This document shows positions 32,102-45,224 of a stretch of 64,000 nt of DNA, one piece after another. The stretch is from Thermomucor indicae-seudaticae (Eukaryota; Mucoromycota; Mucoromycetes; Mucorales; Lichtheimiaceae). Numbering within the stretch: position 1 is the first letter of the stretch; every line of letters begins with the position of its first letter. The position numbers were made by a program, and so were the translations under genes. The stretch spans positions 88,054 through 152,053 of the forward strand of contig JSYX01000006.1 of NCBI GenBank assembly GCA_000787465.1, read 5' to 3'. The notes beneath the pieces were generated by a model. That model worked only from the letters and a program-made list of their open reading frames with translations. It was not told where the DNA came from and searched no databases.

Positions 32102-35100
32102 ATGGGATCACGGCGTGGAAAAGCAGTATCCATATTCCAGCTGTTTCGGTATTCGTCTCGCGGCGACAAGATCATGATCGCGATTGCTTTCACGTGCTCT
32201 TTTCTGTTTGGAGCACTGCAACCACTTTCGCTTGTCGTACTAGGCTTCTTCGTGAACGATCTCCAGGAGGCAGTATTGGTCCGTAACGAGAAACCAGCCG
32301 ATGCCGTGCATCCGATTCTGATGGTATTTGTGTACCTGGGCACCGTGATTCTGGTGCTGGCGTATGCTGCCAACTGTCTTTGGGCGCTCACGGGAGAGCG
32401 CCAAGCACATCGTGTACGCCAGCTCTACGTGCATGCTGTCCTGCGTCAGGACATGAGCTGGTTTGACGAACAGCAACAAGGAGGCTCGCTCACGAGCCGA
32501 TTGGCTACCGATATCCAGATGATCCAGGACGGTATTTCGGAACGCTTCGGCTCAGTGGTTCGTGCTCTGGCTGCGTTCGCGACAGGCTTCGTGGTCGCGT
32601 TTGCGGCTGGCTGGCGACTTTCTGTGGTGGTTCTGGCCGTTTTACCAGTACTCTTGCTGGTGGTTGCCGTCATGGGTCGCTTGGTAGGCTCGCAGACAAA
32701 GGTGCAGCAGGATCTGTATGCCGAGGCCGGCCGTGTGGCCGAACAAGTGTTTTCAGGTATACGCACAGTCTACGCGTTCTCGATGGAGAAACGGTTTGCG
32801 GATAGATATAGGACCAAGCTGCGACCCGTGCGCGCGGCTGGGATCAAGCGCGGCTTCATCTTTGCGACAGGCGTGGGCATCATGGTGTTCCTCTTGTTTG
32901 GCATCTTCAGCTTGTCCTTTTGGTACGGCGGCAAGCTGGTGGCGAGCGGTGACCTGGAAGCGGCACGCATGATGGCCGCGTTTGGAGCCCTGGTGCTCGG
33001 ATCCATGTCCCTCTTGCAGCTGCCTGCCAACGCATCGTTTGTCTTTTCAGCATGTGGTGCGGCGCACAAGATTTACAGTATCATTGACCTGGTCCCAGCC
33101 ATTGACGCAGATTCAGATAAAGGGCACATACCGCCCAAAGTCTGCGGCGACATTGAGTTCAGAAACGTCCAGTTTAGCTACCCTGCACGACCTGATGTAC
33201 CTGTTCTCAAAAACCTAAGTCTCAATATCAAAGCCGGCATGACTGTAGCCTTTGTGGGTCCTTCCGGGTCTGGTAAATCGACTACCATTCAGCTGCTCCA
33301 ACGCTTCTACGATCCGCTTGCTGGCCAAGTGTTACTGGACGGCAGAGATATCAAGGACTTGAACCTTCGATGGTTGCGTAACCAAATTGGCGTTGTCAGC
33401 CAGGAACCCGTTCTCTTCAACATGACCGTCCGCCAGAACATACTTTTGGGAACGACGGAACAGCTCTCTCAAGAGGAAATCATCAGCGCGTGTCAAAACG
33501 CAAATTGCCACAGTTTCATCACGAAGCTGCCGCAAGGATACGATACGTTGGTGGGTGAACACGGTGGCATGCTGTCGGGTGGCCAGAAACAGCGCATTGC
33601 CATTGCGCGTGCAATTCTAAAGAACCCGTCCATTCTGCTACTTGACGAGGCAAGCGGTTTTCCTACCTGCCAGCGTGAGAAAAGGACTCACGCAGAAAGG
33701 ATCTTTTGCTACTAGGCAACATCTGCACTGGATACAGAATCCGAACGCGTCGTGCAACGCGCTCTAGATGCAGCTTCTGCGGATCGTACAACGATTGTGA
33801 TAGCTCATCGCCTGTCCACAGTACGAAACGCGGACCGGATCGTGGTGCTGGAGCACGGCAGCGTTATAGAACAGGGCACTCATAAGGAACTGGTTGACCT
33901 GGATGGGGTGTACGCCCAACTCATCAAAAAGCAGGAGATCGCTATAGATATTAATAACAACAATGAGACCACGAGCAAAAAGCGAGACGAAGTTGAGAGT
34001 TTGAGCGTCAAGGACAAGGAAGCAGACGCGCAGACGGATATGGGCTCGATGGTGTCGTCTGTTCATGTCCCAGCAGCAGCACCAGCAGCACCTGACCTCA
34101 CGCAAAAAGCACCCATTAAACAGGTGCTCTCGGACATGCGCCCTGAATGGCCCTTATTGGCCTTTGGGTGTTTTGGGGCCGCAATCGCAGGTGCTGTGTT
34201 TCCGGTATTCGCGTTTACCAATGCCAAATGCATGGGGATCCTGATGGGCCCAAAAGATCAAATTACAGCCGGTCCTTTGCAAGGCACCAACCTTTACGGA
34301 TTGCTATTTCTCTTCTGCGCTGGTTTTGAGGCATTTGGCTTTTCTTCATTCATTATAGCCTTTGAAACAGCGGGCGAGCGCTTTACTGAGCGACTACGAT
34401 CCCGGTTGCTTGCGGCGTACTTGAAGCAAGACATAAGCTTCTATGACGACGACGCGCACAGGGTAGGCTCCTTGACGGCCAAACTTGCCTCTGACTCGAG
34501 AAACGTGAACCAAATGATTACACGGGTATGGGGAGAGATTGCGCGTATTAACGGTGCAGTCGTAACAGGTATGTTGTGCTATGCGCTCATCAAATCTCGG
34601 CTAGTTTAATAAAAATAAAAGCCATTTATCATTAGGCTTAGTGATTGCCTTCCGTCATGACTGGGCCATGACACTCGTGGTCCTAGCGTTTTCACCTGTG
34701 ATCATGATTGCCACGTTTTTTGAGACGCGTGTCCAGCGCAGGGATGTAGTAGGAGAGGACAGCAGTAAGACCGCTAGGGCCCAGGCTCTGAGCAATGCAA
34801 TTGCAAGCGAAGCGATCCGCAACATACGCACCGTGGCTGCGCTCGGTAAAGAAGCCTACTTTGAAGCCGAGTACAAGAAAGCGCTCGAACATCCGCATCG
34901 TGTCACGAAGCGCAACGCCTATCTGTCATCGATCCCTTATGCACTCATCCAGGGTTGCCTTTTGTACGTAGCTGCGGCCACACTTCACGTTGGCATGGTC
35001 TTTGTGCAAGACAATCGTATCGCACTTCAAGACATGTTTGTCTGCATGTTCAGCGTCATCCTCTCGATTCAGGAAGTTGGGCGATGCACGACCAGCATCC

Positions 35101-36038
35101 CGCTCTTTGTCAAAGCCAAAGCGTCAGCTATCTCGGTATATAGTGTTATGCAGCGCAAACCAGACATTGATCCGGATCTGGAAGGTATTGAACCCGAAAA
35201 AATCCATGGCGACATCTCGTTCGAGGGCATTGCATTCCGTTATCCTTCTCGGCCTGACGTTCCTGTCTTTGATGGCGAATTCAATCTGGAAGCCAAGGCT
35301 GGCCAGACCATTGCTCTTGTGGGTCCATCCGGGTGCGGCAAATCCACCGCCATTGGCATGCTGCAACGCTGGTATGACCCTATGGAAGGCACTGTCCGTA
35401 TGGATGGTCGCAATATCAAGAACTTTACCCTGAGCAATCTGCGCAGCCACATGGCTTTGGTCGGTCAGGAACCCGTCTTGTTTGACATGACAATTGGCGA
35501 AAACATCCGCTTTAGTGTTGATGAAGACAAGAACATAACGCAAGAACAAGTGGAGGAAGCTTGCCGGGCCGCCAATATTCACAAGTTTATCAGCAGTCTC
35601 CCTGATGGCTACAACACTCGCGTCGGTGACAAGGGATCGCAGCTGTCTGGTGGTCAGAAGCAACGTATTGCCATTGCTCGTGCTCTTATTCGCAAGCCCA
35701 AGGTGCTCCTGCTGGATGAAGCCACTTCTGCTCTGGATAGTGAATCTGAGAAACTTGTACAAGAAGCCATTGATAACATTATCAGCGAAGGCGGTCGTAC
35801 TACGGTCACCATTGCTCACCGCTTATCCACTATCCAGGTACACTACTGGGGAAAAAGAAGCCATTTCAATCGCTCATACTAAATTTCTCTCTCTCTCTCT
35901 TTTTTTGCTTAGAATGCTGATCTGATTTGTGTGATAAAGCATGGTCGGATAGTCGAGCAAGGTGTTCACCAAGATCTGCTGCGAGCAAAAGGTGTTTATA
36001 GCTCGCTTGTCAGGCAACAGACGCTAGATGCCAATTAG
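32102..36038 (+). CDS. ABCB-type full ABC transporter, copy 2
   Basis: Four exons (32102-33649, 33716-34568, 34636-35837, 35913-36038) give 1,242 residues, same domain order as copy 1 but without its long charged N-terminus. NBD1: Walker [11 protein letters not shown] (about 386), [22 protein letters not shown]2: [10 protein letters not shown] (about 1029), [20 protein letters not shown]. The intron after LLLDE is at the same place as in copy 1 but starts GC (GAG/GCAAGC) instead of GT. The intron at 34569-34635 has no counterpart in copy 1. The last exon begins [11 protein letters not shown]. The NBD2 coding sequence is nearly identical to copy 1 while the rest has diverged strongly. Expected role: efflux pump with overlapping or distinct substrates. 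Confidence 0.95.
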
Positions 36039-36377
36039 ATAATTGCAACACAAGAGTTTCCAATACATATTCATGTTTAATCGCAAATTTCCCCTGCCTA
36101 AATCAAGACACACGACAGTAAATAATCATGCCTTTTGCATAAAAGCGTCTCGAAAAGCGCGATGATATATCTACTGTATCATTGCGCGTATGTATGCCTG
36201 CTAGCCGAGTTTACGGCTAAACTCTCGATGAAACAAACGTCGTGCCAAAATGAGATGCTGTTGTGTGACATGACCAGCAGCGGCGCCAAGCGTTTAATTG
36301 GACAAGAACTATAAAAGGTGTCATTGTCCGAAGCGGAGCGACAGTTTTGCTCTTCTTTTGTTTCGATAGTATCTACA
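36039..36377. other. intergenic promoter region
   Basis: No gene. Holds the 3' UTR of ABC copy 2 and, at 36310-36317, a TATA box (TATAAAAG) about 60-65 bp upstream of the next ATG. Confidence 0.5.
36310..36317 (+). promoter_or_regulatory. TATA box of the Gly/Ser-rich protein gene
   Basis: ACTATAAAAGGTG, a strong TATA box, precedes the ATG at 36378 by a typical distance. Confidence 0.6.
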
Positions 36378-37082
36378 ATGTATGGTGAAGCTGCTTCATA
36401 TACTGGTGAGTGATTTATACGATGGGAGTGATAAGAAGCGAAGGATCACCAAAAAATGTGATTATAGGTGCCATTCATCATCCTGATGTGGAAGAGGCTT
36501 CTCATATCGCCTCGCGACACGGCGGCTCTGAAGGCAAGTTCAAGGTGAAGGAAAAGGGAGGATACGTGGTCTAAAGTTAGTTTCACAGAGGATAAGGGCC
36601 TCTTTTCATCCGTCTTGTCAAACGTTCTTGGAAGTCACGAAGCCGTGGAAGCTGATCACGACGAAATAGACTACGTTGGCAAGGCACACGACAGGGTTTA
36701 CAATCAGCAAGAGCCACAGGAACATTCGTCGCGTGATCTGGGGTCGGCGGCCGCTCTGCAAGCCTTCAAGATGTTCTCTGGTGGTAGTGGTGGCAGTAGC
36801 GGATCATCCAACGAGCTGGTTGGCATGGCAATGGGTGAAGCCCTCAAACTGTTCAAAAATCAGTCGTCTTCCGGTAACGGCGGCAACCTTGATCAATCAG
36901 AAGTGCTTCAACAAGCAGCCATGATGGCCATGAAACTTTTCTTGACACAGAAGCAAGGAGGTGAAAGCAGTGGCGGTGGTGCCGTCGGTGCCCTGATGGG
37001 CCTCTTGAACTCGGGTGGTGGCAGCAGTAGCAGCAGCAACACTGGCGCCATGGCTGCCAGCTTACTTGGAAAGTTCCTGTAA
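36378..37082 (+). CDS. small Gly/Ser-rich fungal protein of unknown function
   Basis: Three exons (36378-36405, 36468-36533, 36589-37082) give 195 residues. The N-terminal part reads HHPDVEEASHIASRHGG then DKGLFSSVLSNVLG and an acidic DHDEIDYVGKAHDRVYN. This is followed by helical blocks LGSAAALQAFKMFS and VLQQAAMMAMKLFL alternating with Gly/Ser linkers. This pattern is familiar from short stress-related fungal proteins without known function. The second intron is read as GC-AG (GAAG/GCAAGT ... CACAG). An alternative is GT donor AAG/GTGAAG with acceptor CAGAG, which changes four residues. The strong TATA box suggests regulated, high expression. Function not assigned. Confidence 0.75.
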
Positions 37083-37660
37083 TTACTTTGACGGAAATAT
37101 TGGAAGAACTTTTACACCTGTTTGAAAGCTATTTGCTTCAGTTGGAAAGACCAGGTTTTGCTTTGGTCGAAGATGCAGTTTGCTCTGGACGCAATTCCTT
37201 TTGACGCTAAAAGTCACTTCTGGTTTTTGAATTGAATGACGCTGTAAGAGTGAAAGTCAGGTGAGAGTAAAGATAGAGAATTTTATTGGGCGTATGAACG
37301 CCGCTCAGTCTACAGTAGCTCATATGAGGAAGTTATGTGCACGGTGCAGACGGGCAGACGGATAAAAAAGCAGATTTGGTAAAGCTCCAGCATCCGTTCT
37401 AAGCTCCAGATCCGGCCCTCCATACATCTGCTCTCGTGACATGTACCAGTCAGAGCGGTAACATCAAAATCACTTCCTGTTATTTTACTGTTACTTGATG
37501 TACGGATATATTCATGCTTTTAGAGTATTGCTTGGATACCAATTTTCATTCGTCCGCACGTCTTGTATCACTGGATACACATGACATACTGCGGCTCTGG
37601 TGAATTCGAATCTGGCAATTGAAGGATTCGAACTTCCCTGTACATCTACAACTCTGCACG
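37083..37660. other. intergenic stretch, nothing recognised
   Basis: 3' UTR and spacer. No open frame of note. A tRNA-like T-arm string at about 37621-37637 was checked and does not fold as a tRNA. Confidence 0.4.
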
Positions 37661-38090
37661 TCAAACCTCAGTCAACGTTGCTTCCAGTGGTACGATCTTA
37701 CAACTGTACTCCGTAACATTCTGATATTTTGCTAAAGCATGGATATCAACAAAGTCGATGAAACCCTTATCACAAGCACGTAATTGACCCTCGTAATGTG
37801 GATCAACTTGTCTACGGTTAACACTTCCGTTAGTTCCATAATACTCAAATACTGGTAAGGACCAAGGTTTTCCTAAAGTCAAATCCCGCCTTCCGGTACT
37901 CGCTGGGCTCAACGAACTTTTCAAGGATTTCGTGTTGCCATGTCAAGAAACGCGACACAACAGACTCCGAAAATGGGGGTAGATAGTTACACAAAACATG
38001 AATTTGTGAACTTTTCTACAAAAGCATGATTGCAGAGTCTGTCGCATGTAGGAAAGGTAAACGTAAATAACATGTCATTTACTTGGGGTT
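37661..38090 (-). pseudogene. frameshifted relic of an unidentified protein gene
   Basis: Protein-like minus-strand sequence continues through three frames. About 38080-37995: CDRLCNHAFVEKF then a stop. About 37995-37860: NYLPPFSESVVSRF and then HEILEKFVEPSEYRKAGFDF. About 37890-37661: GKPWSLPVFEYYGTNGS, DPHYEGQLRACDKGF and KYQNVTEYSCKIV to a stop. The breaks lie where one reading fades and the next begins, so two frameshifts explain it; splicing does not. No family recognised. Continuous amphipathic, aromatic-rich composition argues against chance. Confidence 0.4.
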
Positions 38091-38812
38091 TTTGAAAGAA
38101 AAGAAGAAACGTAAAGAGAAAAAGTGTGGTAAGGAAAGTGTACCGATAGATTGGGAACCCACGCACAGGCACTTGTGAATCTTAATTTCCGCGTTAAACT
38201 TGTTATTAAAGTTAACATCTTGTATGCCACGTTCTTTTCTCCATTGTTAGGATCATAAAGAAATACCAGCCACGCAACACATTCCGCTCGGTTGAATCTT
38301 TTAATCCGTGTGTGTTCTCCAAAGATAAACCTGGAACTATCCCTTCTTTTGAAACAAATAACAGCGTTCCAAGGGGTTGGGGGCACGAGAGGGGGAGGCT
38401 TTGTCAGACAAACTGTTTATACGTGTCACTCTATGCTCAGCTGCGTCAACGACTTGTAAAGAAGAGAAAAAGACATAACGCTACCGGCATCGATAAAATA
38501 ATATCACTAGGATACAAATTACAGAAACAAACCAGGCCACATGAATACCAAGGAAGCATAAAGCATTACGCACTTGTTAGACAACTCTCTGCGCTCTTGC
38601 AGTCTTTGAACTCCGCGCCCTCTACGCAGAGAGAGAGGCAAAAGCTAAGCATTTCCCCCCCCCCCTTTTCCTTTCCGTCACTTCTTCTTGCACGCTACCC
38701 ACTTGTCATTTTACCTGTTCTTTTTTGTAATTCCCTTTTGTTAGTGGCATTTCGCAAGACGATTTTTGGCAGACCGACACCGGAATAAAAAGAACGGATC
38801 GCGAAACCTTAG
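38091..38812. other. upstream region of the ankyrin gene
   Basis: No convincing gene. A run of about 13 C at 38654-38666 followed by CT-rich sequence lies 150 bp before the ankyrin ATG, a typical pyrimidine-rich fungal promoter tract. Confidence 0.4.
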
Positions 38813-40473
38813 ATGCACGACCAAAAGAAAGATAAATCAAAGGATTACCTCCTCGGTCTTCATTGGGCAGCGACTACGGGCAACGTTGGTAAATACAAAG
38901 TCTTATGCTCTATTTTGGGACGCTAGCTTATGAATGCTTTCAAGGCCTTGTTAAATTTGCGTTGGACCATGGTGCACCCATTGATTCTGTTGTAAATGGG
39001 TTCATGCCGCTTCAACTAGCATGTATCAGTGATAATAATATTGCAGTTGTGCAATATTTAATTGATCGAGGGGCAGAAGTGAATGCTCAGAGGTAAGAAG
39101 GAGGGAGAGAGGAGGAGAGCTCTGAACAATTGTGGTAACCCTTCTCTGTATATAGATGGTCTAAAAATCACAGCGTCGACAAATCGCAAGCTGTAGCAGG
39201 GGCCATCGGGTCTACCGCGTTGCATGTAGCGTGCGCAAATGGATGTGTCAAGATTGTCGATCTATTGCTACGCAACGGAGCTATGGTCAATGTCAAGGAC
39301 AAATACGGTACCAGTCCACTTGATATTGCGGCAGCTAAGCACCACGTGGAAATAGTGCGGCTTTTGGAATTCTTCGGAGCATTACAACAGCAAAAGCAAA
39401 ATAATAATCGTCGAAAATGCCGGCAAGAAGAAGAAGCAGATATTGTCCCAAGCAGAAAGTCAATGGACGTATCGTCAATGTCACCAAGCGAAAAGGCGGA
39501 ACGGTTTAGAAGACCGAGTCTCCCTTCTGTGTTTGAGGGCAAGTCTCAGGTACCGCCCTTGCAAGTGCCCCCACTTTCCACTCTTCCTTCATCATCAGAC
39601 CCTCGAGCACCTCGACGGAGTCTCAATATCCCCCGTCCAACGCAGGATGAACTGTCCTCAAATGATGTCCGCCGTGGTCAACGACGGCCGTCAAGGAACA
39701 ACAAGACACCAGAGTTGGTAGCGTCCAAGTCCTCGGATGATTCCGTTTCGGTAGAAACTGTCACGGTGGGAACACCTCCCACATCATCAACAACCCGTAC
39801 AGTTGACAATCCCTGGCAGGCAGCGGAAGCTAAATCTTCATCCGCAAGTGCCGGTCCATCCACCAGTAAGCAGCCTGACTGGTACGGTTATGGTGTTGTG
39901 AACAAATACGATGATGAAAACTATTTGCTGTCTCTCGAGCGTCGAGCGTTTGAGGCCAGTGATGACATTGTCGGCCGCCGCTCAATGGATCGTAGTGGTA
40001 CCAGCGGTGGTATGCGACGTTCTCAATCTTTAAAGCGCTGCAGTTCAGACGGCGGGCACCTAAGAACCACCGCTCTAATGAATGCTATGGCCGCTAAAGA
40101 TGCTCATCAACATACGGACGGACAGGATACCGAACCTACTCCGCGACCATCGCTTGCGGTTGATGACGGTCCAGAAGCTGAGGCCCTGCGACATTTCCAA
40201 GAGAAAGAGATGAAAAAGGCATGGTGGAGCGCGTTCGGTGGACGGAAATCCATGGATGTCGCCACTTATCATTACGGCCGTGAAGCACCCCGTAAGAGTT
40301 TGGATATAAGACCGAGTCTCGACAGTCTGTCACACTTTGCCAAAAAGAGCATGGAAGGCCTTTCGCGAAAGAGCGTGGATTACGAACGCCCAATGATTCC
40401 ACCAGACCCATACAACACAGAACGAAGACCCAGTCTCCTTTCGAGACTTGTGGGCGCCTGGTCCAGGAAATAA
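38813..40473 (+). CDS. ankyrin-repeat protein with Ser-rich phospho-motif tail
   Basis: Three exons (38813-38888, 38945-39092, 39156-40473) give 513 residues. Residues ~15-125 form ankyrin repeats: LHWAATTGNVGLVKFALDHG, PLQLACISDNNIAVVQYLID, TALHVACANGCVKIVDLLL, PLDIAAAKHHVEIVRLLEF. The remaining ~390 residues are low-complexity and carry repeated basic-Ser motifs: RKSMDVSS, RRSMDRSG, RKSMDVAT, RKSLDIRP, KKSMEG, RKSVDYE, plus RRPSLL-type sites. These are consensus sites for basophilic kinases such as PKA. No enzymatic domain is present, so it is likely a scaffold. The first intron acceptor (TTTCAAG/GC) was chosen because it gives an unbroken ankyrin repeat. Confidence 0.85.
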
Positions 40474-40661
40474 TATATACCCTCCCTTTACTCCATGCAT
40501 CCATTATATCCAACATTTGCACTCGCATACTTTTTCCCACCCCCACCTTTTCTGTAAATATTGGACAGACAGCGTCCCCATTTCCTACAAGTCCTTTAAA
40601 ATGCTAAATTGGTCATATATTATAACGAGGAAGATGAAACAAGAAACAAACCAAAGAGGGA

Positions 40662-42959
<2,298 letters not shown>

Positions 42960-43707
42960 ATGTATCGACTTAGAGAATTGTGCAGTAGACACACGGAGAA
43001 CTTGCGGACGAGGACAGCGGCCCTGCATGCCAGCAGCGGCATGACGGATTGGGGTTCTTTACCATTGCAATTAAAGCAAAACACGGCATACGCATTCGGA
43101 CGCGACGCTGAGACCGAACTTGGGGTTCCGCTGTCAGCCTGCGAGGAGCACTGGGCGTCCTGGGGGTTACTCAGGAAAACTTACACCAACAATGTTGGTC
43201 ACCAGAAGCGCAAGCAAGCAGCAAGGTAGGCCATGCACCTATGAATAGTTTCAACACATTTTTCACTGAGCCTTTTCTTTTTCCTCAAAACAGCGCCCAG
43301 ATTTCTACGGCGTCCAGCACGCAGGCAGGGTAAGTAATCCTGCGCGATATGCTCTTGCTATTGTACTAATCTATAATTAACTACTAGTCCTGCTGGTTCT
43401 TCAGAAAGCTCTTCGATGTCAATGTAAGTTTCCGTGGAAGCTATGGTATCCTCTTTTGCCGTTATTCACCTTAAGATGTGCTTATAGTGACGAACTGGCG
43501 ACACCGGCGGGAAAAGAACAGGAAGACGAACAGGTGCAACAACACCAACAACGGTTGCGTGGACGGTATGTAAATATCAATCTACGCTGCTTTCAACTTA
43601 CACTAATGTCATGCCATAGTGGACGAGGCCGACAGCCTATGCGGCCGTCGAAGAGCTCAGGGCTCACTGAGGAGTCTGATCGCATCGGTCGATGCCAGCG
43701 CCTCTAG
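42960..43707 (+). CDS. five-exon orphan protein with basic RGRGR tail
   Basis: Exons 42960-43225, 43294-43329, 43388-43423, 43488-43565 and 43620-43707 join to 167 residues. All four introns (68, 58, 64, 54 bp) have consensus GT...AG ends and all are in phase 2, strong support for real splicing. The protein starts MYRLRELCSRHTENL, contains AYAFGRDAETELGVPLSACEEHW, a Ser/Thr-rich and a Gln/Glu-rich linker, then RLRGRRGRGRQP near the C-terminus. No family recognised. The N-terminus may be longer (see upstream entry). It could be a lineage-specific or element-derived gene. The RG-rich end suggests nucleic-acid binding, but this is inference. Confidence 0.6.
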
Positions 43708-44065
43708 AAGGTAGTCAGCTAGTAACAGTAAACAGTGGCAATAAAGCATGTATTTGATTGGCTGCTATACAAAGGATCCTATAATATATTGACAATCCAT
43801 TTAATGTCATAAGATTTCACGTTGATTTGCATGAATAGGCCAGGTTGATCACGGAACGTCAGAGGACTTGAAGCAACATAAGGTCCTTGTTGTATGGCAT
43901 AAGCAAGAATGAATAAAGCGGATAGGCAATATTTTATCTGCTCTGTGTAAAGTAAGGAGCTTCATAAGAGCCAAGCCGAGTCGGGACAGAGGTCACGCAC
44001 TACACTTAATTCATTTTAGGTCCTCTCCTTTCCTTTACGATTTATACAGGTCACTGACAGCAACC
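43708..44065. other. intergenic stretch
   Basis: AT-rich 3' flank of the orphan gene and promoter of the SH3 gene. Nothing else recognised. Confidence 0.4.
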
Positions 44066-45224
44066 ATGGGTGAACCGGATCTGGTATTGGCTAATTACAT
44101 GCTGGCATCTATCCACAAAGATCTCGGCTTTCTCAAGGAACACCAGTACCTGAGCGCTCAGACTTACAATGAGATTCTCGCACTCCTTCCCACCCAAGTG
44201 ACTAAACCAACGGTTCAGAACGTCTCGCAAAAACCACCGCTGCCAACACGCAAGTCGGCTACTCCGGGTTCAGAAACAGGAGCGCCGCCGGTTCCTGCTC
44301 CTCGCGATGCTGCACCGAAATTGCCTGCTCGTCGGGCAGTTTCATCGACGTCAACCGGCAGCAACCAAGAGCATCACTTGCCAACGCCTGCTCCCCGGAA
44401 GCAGCCACAGCCGTCGCCACGTCTGCGACCGACTCCAGCGCCACGTTCGCAAACCACACCTGCGCCCACTATGCAGCCAGTCCAAGTGATGCCTACCGCT
44501 ATTCCTGAACCTGCAAAGATTGACTTGTCCCCGCCTCCCGCCTACTCCGCCTGCACGAACCAGGCTCCATCACCTGCCAATACCATAGCTACAGTGGAGG
44601 CTATCTATGATTACGAGGGCGACGACCCTACGACTGATCTGTCTTTCCGCTGCGGCGATGTTATCCATGTGACCGAATACGGTAAGATTTGCATCATTCA
44701 TTTGGAACCATGGTTTTGACGACCTATAATCCCTAGTCAATAACGACTGGTGGCGAGGCGAGCTCAACGGACGGTCTGGCATCTTCCCGCAGAACCATGT
44801 TAAAAAGTTAGAGTATGTGATTCATGTGATTAATTACAGTTCGGAGAACTGATGCACTTTTTTTTTAGAACACCTGTGAAACGTTCCCCTCCTCCCAAAC
44901 CAGTGCCTATTAATAGTGCGCCAACGCCGCCTTATAGCTATCCACCTCCACCCACTGCTATCTATCACCCTCCGCCTCCTGCACAGGTTGTTGGTCCCTC
45001 ACAGACAGTCATTGTGACGCAAGCGCAGCCAACTGAAGGGGCAGAGAATAACGAACATGGTAAAGTTGCTAATATGGCCAAGAAGTTTGGTGGCCATGTT
45101 GGTACAGCAGCCCTCTGGGGTTTCGGTGCTACAGGTAAACATTAGTTCTCATGGGACATGGGACGCAGAGAAACTGATTTGAGTGCATATAGTTGGCAGT
45201 GAAGCAGCTCGTGCAATCTTTTAG
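44066..45224 (+). CDS. SH3-domain adaptor of the LSB1/PIN3 type
   Basis: Four exons (44066-44681, 44737-44812, 44869-45134, 45193-45224) join in phase to 329 residues. The N-terminal ~40 residues (IHKDLGFLKEHQYLSAQTYNEI) match the helical start of yeast Lsb1/Pin3. A Pro-rich region with several PxxP and APR motifs follows. The SH3 domain spans about residues 170-235: ATVEAIYDYEGD (ALYDY motif), DLSFRCGDVI, NNDWWRGELNGRSGIFPQNHV. The C-terminal part is Pro/Tyr-rich (PYSYPPPP, IYHPPPPAQ) then a Gly/Ala helix FGGHVGTAALWGFG. Family role: binding of WASP (Las17) and regulation of cortical actin patches. Links functionally to the formin gene downstream, though not as an operon. Confidence 0.85.

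Noticed and set aside
37600..37690. Possible minus-strand tRNA (GTTCGAATCC T-loop-like string)
   Set aside because: The T-arm does not pair properly and no matching acceptor, D or anticodon arms are found at the required distances.
38312..38788. 158-codon plus-strand frame upstream of the ankyrin gene
   Set aside because: Low-complexity, crosses the C-run promoter tract and has no motif.
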